Assembly: GCA_026414245.1 (NCBI GenBank)
Contig: JAOAJJ010000032.1
Coordinates: forward strand, 1 to 9,983
DNA: 9,983 nt
Direction: 5' to 3'
From: Candidatus Bathyarchaeota archaeon
GTDB taxonomy: Archaea; Thermoproteota; Bathyarchaeia; Bathyarchaeales; DTEX01
In this document: piece after piece, positions 5,701-9,983 of the stretch
How positions within the stretch are numbered: the first letter of the stretch is position 1
Layout: the number at the start of each line of letters is the position of its first letter
Notes under the pieces: model-generated
Told to the model about the DNA's origin: nothing
Seen by the model: the letters and a program-made list of their open reading frames with translations, nothing else
The model's database searches: none
Program-made: the position numbers and the translations under genes

Positions 5701-7713
5701 TTAACGATAAAAGACCCGTAGCCCAGAAAAACTAGGCAGCCCTTCAACCCTCACCGGATGAAAATCTCTTAAAGGATATAATATGGCTAGCAGCCTGTAG
5801 GCTATTCCGCCAACAGCTACCGCGAAAACTATCTCGAAAACCGTTATGAGGAGAGCGTTTCTCCAGCCGATCTCTTTTACCAGAGCCGCTATAGTCGATA
5901 CGCACGGTATATAAAACATGGTGACTATGGTGAAGACGATCATTTGGATTGGACCGAAGCCCGGTATATCAGCGAATCTCGTTGTCCCTAGAAGCGTTGC
6001 AAGCATTATTAGCGTAAGCTCCTTTCTCAGAATCCCAAATATGAGAGCTATCCCCGTGATCTCCGGTAGCCCCAGCCACATAACTGTTATCGGGCTTAAA
6101 GCCTGAGCTATGGGCTTAAGCATGCCGAAAACCTCTATGAACTTAATCATGAAGCTCCCGAAAACTATTAGCGGGAAAGCTATCTTAACGAATTCGAGCA
6201 GCCTAAACCAAGTTTGCTTTAAAACGGTTTTTAAGTGCGGCAGCCTATAATCATGCATCTCCATAATTAGGGCTGTGGGCTCACCGGGCAGGGCCTTGAA
6301 TGCCAGTCTACCCAGAGCAAATATAACGGATAGGTTGAGGGCGTAGAGCCCCAGAGCCCATTCAACACCTAAATACTTTCCAACCAAGCCGAGTATTATC
6401 ACCGTGCGGGCTGCGCAGGGAACAAGGGTTGTGGCGAAAACCGCAAGCAGCCTCTCCCTCCAAGTCTCCATTATCCTGCATCCCAAGCAGGCTGGAACAT
6501 TGCATCCGTAGCCGAGGATCAGAGGGATGAAAGCTTTCCCGTGAAGCCCCATCTTATGCATAACGCTATCCATTAGGAAAGCAACCCTGCTCAGATAGCC
6601 TGAATCTTCCAAAAGATAAAGGATTACGTAGAATGGGACAATATAGGGCAGCGCAATGGTGGCGCCTGCAATAATCCCTTCCAAAACGCCCCACACCAGC
6701 CTCCCAAAGGCTTCGGCGCCAACAAGAATATAGAGGAAATCTTCCACACCGTAAAACATGGTATTTAAAAGGTCTGAAATGTATCCGCCGACCGCGAAAA
6801 TCGAGTAGAGGATCGATAGGAGTAAAAATATCATTATGATGTATCCGGCGACTCTATGGGTTGTGAGAGTGTGCAGGCGCTCCTCAAACCTTGGTTTTAC
6901 CGGAGGAATAATCTTCTGCACCTCCCTAGCTATGCGGCTGGCGGCTTCATGACGCTCAGCAGCTATCACCGTTGAGGAGGCGTGACCATGCATCTCTTCA
7001 ATCTCCCTAGAAAACCTTTCCGCCACCTCAATCAAATTTGGGCTTAGCTTCATCACCTCCCTCTCCATCTCCTCGTCCCCTTCAAGAAGCCTAATCGCCA
7101 CATACCTCGGCGGATAGCGGCATCCAACCCTCTCAATCATCTTTGATAGTTCAGCTATTTTTTCCTCAACATCCCTACCGAAGGGCGCTATGGCGGCTCT
7201 CTTAGGCTCTTTTTTCTCCGCAACCTCAATGGCTTTCTCCAGCAGCTTGAAGACTCCCACCCCTTTTATCGCTATGGTTGGAACAACCGGTATACCTAAA
7301 ATCTTCTCCAGCTTATTCACATCGATCTCGACGCCTTTCCTCTTAGCCATATCCATCTGATTCAAGGCTAAAATCATCGGGATCTCCATCTCCATGAGCT
7401 GCAACGTGAAATACAGGTTTCGCTCAAGGATGGAGGCGTCCACAACATTTATCACGACGTCAGGCCGCTCGTTTACAATATATTCTCTCGTAATCTGCTC
7501 CTCAATAGAGTAAGTTGACATAGAGTATATTCCGGGCAGATCAATAATATCTATAGTGTAACCTTTAAAGTGCAGGGTTCCCTCAGCCTTCTCCACTGTT
7601 TTTCCAGGCCAGTTACCGATGTGCTGATGTAAGCCCGTTAAATAATTGAATATGACTGATTTCCCCACGTTAGCGTTTCCAGCCAAAGCTATGCGGATCT
7701 TCCTCTCAACCAT
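5701..7713 (-). CDS. feoB: Ferrous iron transport protein B (GTPase-linked permease)
   Basis: Membrane protein that brings Fe2+ into the cell. The 670 residues hold an N-terminal G domain with GNANVGKS (12-19), DLPG (58-61) and NQMD (118-121); a helical regulatory segment of about 175-270; and a membrane part from about 287 with roughly eight to ten hydrophobic helices. The first gate segment reads GYGCNVPACLGCRIMETWRE, with cysteines 404, 409 and 412, then C433 in LVPCAART; the second has FYIPCVST with C604. The P loop has alanine where most FeoB proteins have proline. ATG 7713 is chosen: GAGG stands nine bases ahead, and the start overlaps the feoA stop by 8 bp; a TTG at 7728 in the same frame is a weaker choice. 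It is the last gene of the repressor-feoA-feoB operon and should be iron-repressed. Confidence 0.95.
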   Translation of the reverse strand: MVERKIRIALAGNANVGKSVIFNYLTGLHQHIGNWPGKTVEKAEGTLHFKGYTIDIIDLPGIYSMSTYSIEEQITREYIVNERPDVVINVVDASILERNLYFTLQLMEMEIPMILALNQMDMAKRKGVEIDVNKLEKILGIPVVPTIAIKGVGVFKLLEKAIEVAEKKEPKRAAIAPFGRDVEEKIAELSKMIERVGCRYPPRYVAIRLLEGDEEMEREVMKLSPNLIEVAERFSREIEEMHGHASSTVIAAERHEAASRIAREVQKIIPPVKPRFEERLHTLTTHRVAGYIIMIFLLLSILYSIFAVGGYISDLLNTMFYGVEDFLYILVGAEAFGRLVWGVLEGIIAGATIALPYIVPFYVILYLLEDSGYLSRVAFLMDSVMHKMGLHGKAFIPLILGYGCNVPACLGCRIMETWRERLLAVFATTLVPCAARTVIILGLVGKYLGVEWALGLYALNLSVIFALGRLAFKALPGEPTALIMEMHDYRLPHLKTVLKQTWFRLLEFVKIAFPLIVFGSFMIKFIEVFGMLKPIAQALSPITVMWLGLPEITGIALIFGILRKELTLIMLATLLGTTRFADIPGFGPIQMIVFTIVTMFYIPCVSTIAALVKEIGWRNALLITVFEIVFAVAVGGIAYRLLAILYPLRDFHPVRVEGLPSFSGLRVFYR

Positions 7714-7972
7714 TCCTTTCAACCTCAACGAGTATTCTTTCAGCCACCCCTCTGCCTAAGGCGAGCCTCGAACCCCTCACGATAACCTCGATGGGTCCGT
7801 GAAGCGGCGCCGACTTCACAACCGTAACTTTTATCCCTGGAGTCAAACCCATATCTATAAGCCTCTTCTCGAAGCCCCGTCTTCTCTGCCTTCTCCCCAT
7901 TTCAGGACCGCCATCTATGGAAACCACTGTCGCTGTTTCACCATCCCTCAATGCTGTCAGCGGTATCATCAT
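7706..7972 (-). CDS. feoA: FeoA, small SH3-fold partner of FeoB
   Basis: A small cytoplasmic protein with an SH3-like barrel, required for normal FeoB function. It shows MIPLTALRDGETATVVSIDGG, then RLIDMGLTPGIKVTVVKSAPLHGPIEVIVRGSRLALGRG split over positions of about 38-78, and a C-terminal AERILVEVE, the full FeoA pattern. Between the first strand pair and RLIDMGL it has an insert with five arginines (GRRQRRRGFEK) that short bacterial FeoA proteins lack or have reduced. The start is ATG 7972, one base after the regulator's TAG stop; a second ATG follows at 7969. A longer reading from 8014 would overlap the regulator by 41 bp and lacks family similarity. The end overlaps feoB by 8 bp, so all three proteins are translated from one message. 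Confidence 0.92.
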   Translation of the reverse strand: MMIPLTALRDGETATVVSIDGGPEMGRRQRRRGFEKRLIDMGLTPGIKVTVVKSAPLHGPIEVIVRGSRLALGRGVAERILVEVERNG

Positions 7973-7973
7973 C

Positions 7974-8669
7974 CTACCCACGGTGTACACCATCCTCAGC
8001 CAGCTTCTTAACATGTATAACGGACGCTATTCGTGAGCTTAAGACATGGGGTTTTCCCCCCACCGTTAGCTTTAGGGAGCCGTCTACGGGGTTTCTACCT
8101 AGAACCTTTACAACAACCCCTGGGAAAGCTCCCAGCTCACTTAGGTATTGAAGTAGGTCTTTATGCTCCTCAATTATTCTCGTAATAACGCTCTCCGAGC
8201 CAACTTCGAGGTCAGTCAAGGAGACGGATTCCTCCCTAATGAGGACTCCATATTCATTTGGGATCGGGTTTCCGTGGGGGCATGTTTTCGGGTGTTTAAG
8301 AAACCTTTCTAATGGTTTAATCACCTCCTCAGTTAAGCCATGCTCAAGCTTGCAAGCCAGATCGTGAGCTTTCTCCCACTCAACTCGGAGGACATCTACG
8401 AGTAGGCGTTCCGCAAGCCTATGCTTCCTTAAAACTCGAATAGCTATCATCTGCCCTTTACTCGTCAGCTTAACGCCACGGTAAGGCTGATGAGTAACTA
8501 AGCCGCTTCTCTCCAGCCACTCAATGGTGTTTGTAACCGTGCCGGGAGCCACATCCATCATCTTAACGATGTCTCTGGTTCTAGCTAAACCATATTTCTC
8601 CTCAAGCCTATAGATGCACTCAAGATACTCCTCAACGGTCGGAGTGACCTCTTCCATTGTGTTGGACAT
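7974..8669 (-). CDS. DtxR/MntR-family metal-dependent repressor
   Basis: Metal-sensing DNA-binding repressor, full three-domain form of 231 residues. Residues of about 9-72 form the winged helix (TVEEYLECIYRLEE, then APGTVTNTIEWLERSGLV). Residues of about 73-145 form the dimer and metal domain with RKHRLAER, AHDLACKLEH and CPHGNPIP. The C-terminal third is an SH3 domain like FeoA. Ligand positions of the ancillary site (H83, E87, H102) and main site (C106, E109, H110) are DtxR-like, but the residue at DtxR Met10 is E14 and E17 stands at MntR Glu11. Being first in the operon with feoA and feoB, it most likely senses Fe2+ and represses iron uptake and itself; Mn2+ remains possible. The ATG at 8669 fits the promoter; GGGG stands seven bases ahead. 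Confidence 0.92.
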   Translation of the reverse strand: MSNTMEEVTPTVEEYLECIYRLEEKYGLARTRDIVKMMDVAPGTVTNTIEWLERSGLVTHQPYRGVKLTSKGQMIAIRVLRKHRLAERLLVDVLRVEWEKAHDLACKLEHGLTEEVIKPLERFLKHPKTCPHGNPIPNEYGVLIREESVSLTDLEVGSESVITRIIEEHKDLLQYLSELGAFPGVVVKVLGRNPVDGSLKLTVGGKPHVLSSRIASVIHVKKLAEDGVHRG

Positions 8670-8692
8670 TTACGAGCCCCAAAAAATATTTT

Positions 8693-8706
8693 TACGATAA
8701 CTCGTA
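8693..8706 (-). promoter_or_regulatory. Candidate operator of the iron operon
   Basis: TACGA-TAAC-TCGTA, a perfect inverted repeat lying between the TATA box and the predicted start of transcription. A further copy of the half-site, TACGAG, is at 8671-8676 by the start codon, in inverted orientation to CTCGTA at 8701-8706. The position suits autorepression by the DtxR-family protein, though the sequence does not match the bacterial DtxR box. Confidence 0.45.
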
Positions 8707-8712
8707 TTTAAA
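8705..8712 (-). promoter_or_regulatory. TATA box of the repressor-feoA-feoB operon
   Basis: Minus strand TTTAAATA; the expected start is near 8682, about 12 bases before the repressor ATG. Further upstream a 10-bp direct repeat, TAAAAATAAA, occurs at 8721-8730 and 8747-8756, 26 bp apart, with a tandem ACGCT pair between (8736-8745); their role is unknown. Confidence 0.5.
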
Positions 8713-8780
8713 CATCACCATAAAAATAAAAGTACACGCTACGCTGTAAAAATAAACCCCAACTGAAACTGTGGAAAGCT

Positions 8781-8821
8781 GGATTAGTGGCGATAGTATA
8801 ATATGAGAGCCACCTTAATCC
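8781..8821. repeat. 41-bp interrupted inverted repeat (11-bp stem)
   Basis: GGATTA and GTGGC (8781-8791) pair with GCCAC and TAATCC (8809-8821); a two-base CT bulge interrupts the 3' arm and the loop is 17 bases. It lies between the iron operon promoter and the 3' end of the winged-helix gene. It could be a structured RNA, a protein-binding site or the 3' end of the minus-strand message. It lacks box C/D motifs and does not fold as tRNA. Confidence 0.45.
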
Positions 8822-8835
8822 TAGAGAGGATGCCC

Positions 8836-8850
8836 TTGATAAAAAATCAA
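8836..8850 (-). terminator. Candidate terminator of the winged-helix gene
   Basis: Minus strand TTGAT-TTTTT-ATCAA, about 40 bp after the stop codon. The T run of six fits archaeal U-run termination; the 5-bp stem around it is weak. Confidence 0.35.
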
Positions 8851-8890
8851 AATTTCAGCGCGCCATCTTTCTTTCAAAACGCCTTTGAGC

Positions 8891-9202
8891 CTATGCGTAT
8901 CTCTCTAACCTTATTGGCGCTGTGAGCTCAGCCGATATAGTTTCAAGGTTTCTTAAGACGCGTTTACCCTTCTCCGTTATGAGGATAAGCACACGGTTTT
9001 TTATAATTCTACGCTCTATAAGACCATGCCTCTCAAGGTCTGACAGCACTTCATTAAGGGATTTCCAAGACAGGTTTGCCGCAAACATGATTCTCGTAGG
9101 CTTATTAACGCCACATCCAATTATCCTTAAAACATCTATATAGATCTCCAGCCTGCTCCTACGTTTACTTGAGCTCAAGAGGTCGAGGGATACTCTCATC
9201 AT
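8891..9202 (-). CDS. Small archaeal winged-helix DNA-binding protein
   Basis: A 103-residue protein with one winged helix, of the type common in archaeal genomes as stand-alone predicted regulators (HTH_45-like). After a basic start (SSKRRSRLEIYIDVLRII) it shows NKPTRIMFAANLSWKSLNEVLSDLERHGLIE, the helix-turn-helix with its recognition helix, then RVLILITEKGKRVL, the wing. No ligand-binding domain, membrane segment or metal site is seen. ATG 9202 is chosen, with a second ATG next to it, because AAGGA stands six bases ahead; a TTG at 9223 in the same frame is a poorer start. It diverges from the TrmB gene and shares its promoter region, so cross-control is plausible. Targets are unknown. Confidence 0.8.
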   Translation of the reverse strand: MMRVSLDLLSSSKRRSRLEIYIDVLRIIGCGVNKPTRIMFAANLSWKSLNEVLSDLERHGLIERRIIKNRVLILITEKGKRVLRNLETISAELTAPIRLERYA

Positions 9203-9250
9203 AATTCTTCCTTCCCCCTTCAACGATCCCGGCGATCTCGTCTAAAAATT

Positions 9251-9258
9251 TTTATATA
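9251..9258 (-). promoter_or_regulatory. TATA box of the winged-helix gene
   Basis: Minus strand TATATAAA, expected start near 9228, leaving a leader of about 26 bases that keeps the AAGGA ribosome site. Confidence 0.55.
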
Positions 9259-9259
9259 G

Positions 9260-9278
9260 ATATTATTTATAATAATAT
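9260..9278. repeat. AT-only palindrome between divergent promoters
   Basis: ATATTATT-TAT-AATAATAT, perfect 8-bp arms around 3 bp, made only of A and T. It overlaps the TATA box of the TrmB gene and lies just upstream of the box of the opposite gene. It may be simply two promoters' AT richness, or a shared site. Confidence 0.35.
9266..9273 (+). promoter_or_regulatory. TATA box of the TrmB-family gene
   Basis: TTTATAAT, expected start near 9296. The message would have about 28 bases ahead of the ATG, including GAGG at 9312-9315, eight bases before the start codon. Confidence 0.45.
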
Positions 9279-9282
9279 TTGT

Positions 9283-9304
9283 ATGTAACATTTGTTCGTT
9301 ACAT
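9283..9304 (+). promoter_or_regulatory. 22-bp inverted repeat, candidate operator of the TrmB gene
   Basis: ATGTAAC and GTTACAT, perfect 7-bp arms around 8 bp, with an inner AACA-TT-TGTT. It lies between the TATA box and the ATG and covers the predicted start of transcription, the usual place for a repressor. Autoregulation by the TrmB protein or control by the divergent winged-helix protein are both possible. Confidence 0.5.
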
Positions 9305-9323
9305 TGATATAGAGGATTAAAAC

Positions 9324-9983
9324 ATGCTTGTAGAAGAGATTCTAAATATGCTTCAAACATACGGCTTAACAAGAGCTCAAGCCCAGATATTCGTCTACTT
9401 GATTAGAGCTGGGGCGAGCGGCGTTGGAGATATCTCAAAGGCTCTAAAAGTGAACCGGATGAAAATTTACCGTAATCTTAAGAGGATGGAGAACATGGGA
9501 TTAGTAAGTGTTCTGCCCGGTAGACCAATGAGGTTTTCCGCTGTTCCAGCCAACATAGCTCTCAACACGCTATTATCGGCGGCTAAGAGGAAAGTGTCGG
9601 AGATGGAAAGTAGATATGCCATGATTCTAGACGCTCTCTCTAAAATCTCTAGCCAGCAGCGGGAATATTTTGTTGAGACAAGGTTTAGGATTCATAGTGG
9701 TAGGAGAAATGTTTATGCTATTATGACGCAGATGCTGGAAAACTGTGAGCGAGAGGTCTGCCTCCTAACGACGCCAAATGACCTAATATGCCTGTCGCTA
9801 TACGGCTTTGACGATAGCATGAGAAAATTGAAGGCTAGGGGTGTAAAAGTGAACATAGTTACAAACATAATGGATGAAAAGATAGCGATGATGATAACAG
9901 ATCGCTTAAAATACACTGTGATAAAACATTCTGACATACAGTTTAAAACACGCCTCCTCATAGTTGACGATAAAGCGGTATTC
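9324..9983 (+). CDS. TrmB-family transcription regulator, 3' end outside window
   Basis: An open frame of 220 codons with no stop before the window edge. Residues of about 5-75 form the TrmB winged helix: LQTYGLTRAQAQIFVYLI, then GVGDISKALKVNRMKIYRNL with a recognition helix and MENMGLVSVLPGRPMRFSAV as the wing. Residues of about 84-110 look like a linking coiled coil (AAKRKVSEMESRYAMILDAL). From about 120 the start of the effector domain is seen, with a phospholipase D-like fold pattern (RFRIHSGRRNVYAIMTQML, REVCLLTTPND, LKARGVKVNIVTNI, LLIVDDKAVF). Characterised TrmB proteins control sugar uptake and central metabolism, but no sugar genes are next to it here, so its ligand is unknown. ATG 9324 has GAGG eight bases ahead. 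Reported only as a partial gene. Confidence 0.85.
   Translation, partial: MLVEEILNMLQTYGLTRAQAQIFVYLIRAGASGVGDISKALKVNRMKIYRNLKRMENMGLVSVLPGRPMRFSAVPANIALNTLLSAAKRKVSEMESRYAMILDALSKISSQQREYFVETRFRIHSGRRNVYAIMTQMLENCEREVCLLTTPNDLICLSLYGFDDSMRKLKARGVKVNIVTNIMDEKIAMMITDRLKYTVIKHSDIQFKTRLLIVDDKAVF

Noticed and set aside
5918..6106. Plus-strand frame of 62 codons inside feoB
   Set aside because: Antisense shadow of the feoB membrane region; no promoter or domain.
7799..8151. Two overlapping plus-strand frames over feoA and the repressor end
   Set aside because: Antisense to two well-supported operon genes, odd composition rich in His, Pro and Ser.
8830..8925. Plus-strand 31-codon frame with GAGAGG ahead and TATAATA at 8797
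   Set aside because: The TATA-like sequence is the loop of the 8781-8821 hairpin, the frame runs antisense into the winged-helix gene, and the peptide resembles nothing; chance is likelier.
8922..9143. Plus-strand frame of 73 codons over the winged-helix gene
   Set aside because: Antisense to a gene with a clear helix-turn-helix pattern, promoter and ribosome site.
9713..9961. Minus-strand frame of 82 codons at the right end
   Set aside because: Shadow of the TrmB effector domain, which is the coherent reading.

Overview
The window reads as a piece of an archaeal chromosome, most likely from an uncultured TACK-type lineage such as Bathyarchaeia; the exact lineage is inference. The clues are TATA boxes at archaeal spacing, a mix of leaderless and Shine-Dalgarno starts with frequent GTG/TTG, AGG/AGA and ATA-rich codon use, a TrmB-family regulator, a small archaeal winged-helix protein and an archaeal-type FeoB. 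I see no rRNA, tRNA, CRISPR array, insertion sequence or phage gene. The longest stretch without a protein gene is 8670-8890 (221 bp), and it carries regulatory structure described below.

Left part (1-2460): a GH38 alpha-mannosidase gene on the minus strand runs off the left edge and is split by an apparent one-base deletion in an A run near 291-294. It diverges from a branched-chain aminotransferase gene (ilvE), which converges on a small stand-alone NifU-C/Nfu iron-sulfur scaffold gene.

Middle part (2460-5700): dapF and dapL overlap by 4 bp and encode the two enzymes that take tetrahydrodipicolinate through LL-diaminopimelate to meso-diaminopimelate, the lysine precursor. After a 180-bp gap with a TATA box, a perfect inverted repeat and a possible 31-codon leaderless ORF comes an M55 (DppA-type) D-aminopeptidase with all five zinc ligands.

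Right part (5701-8890): a compact minus-strand iron operon, in transcription order a DtxR/MntR-family metal repressor, feoA and feoB, with 1-bp spacing and then an 8-bp overlap. The promoter carries an inverted repeat that could be the repressor's own operator. A terminator-like hairpin lies after feoB.

Far right (8891-9983): a small winged-helix protein and a TrmB-family regulator (cut by the window edge) are transcribed divergently from a 121-bp region holding two opposed TATA boxes, an AT-only palindrome and a 22-bp inverted repeat over the predicted trmB start site.

Most genes are ordinary housekeeping or metal-uptake functions. The points deserving a second look are the mannosidase frameshift, the mixed ligand set of the metal repressor, the operator-like repeats, the 41-bp hairpin at 8781-8821 and the small ORF before the M55 gene. 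I did not find a convincing wholly new system here.
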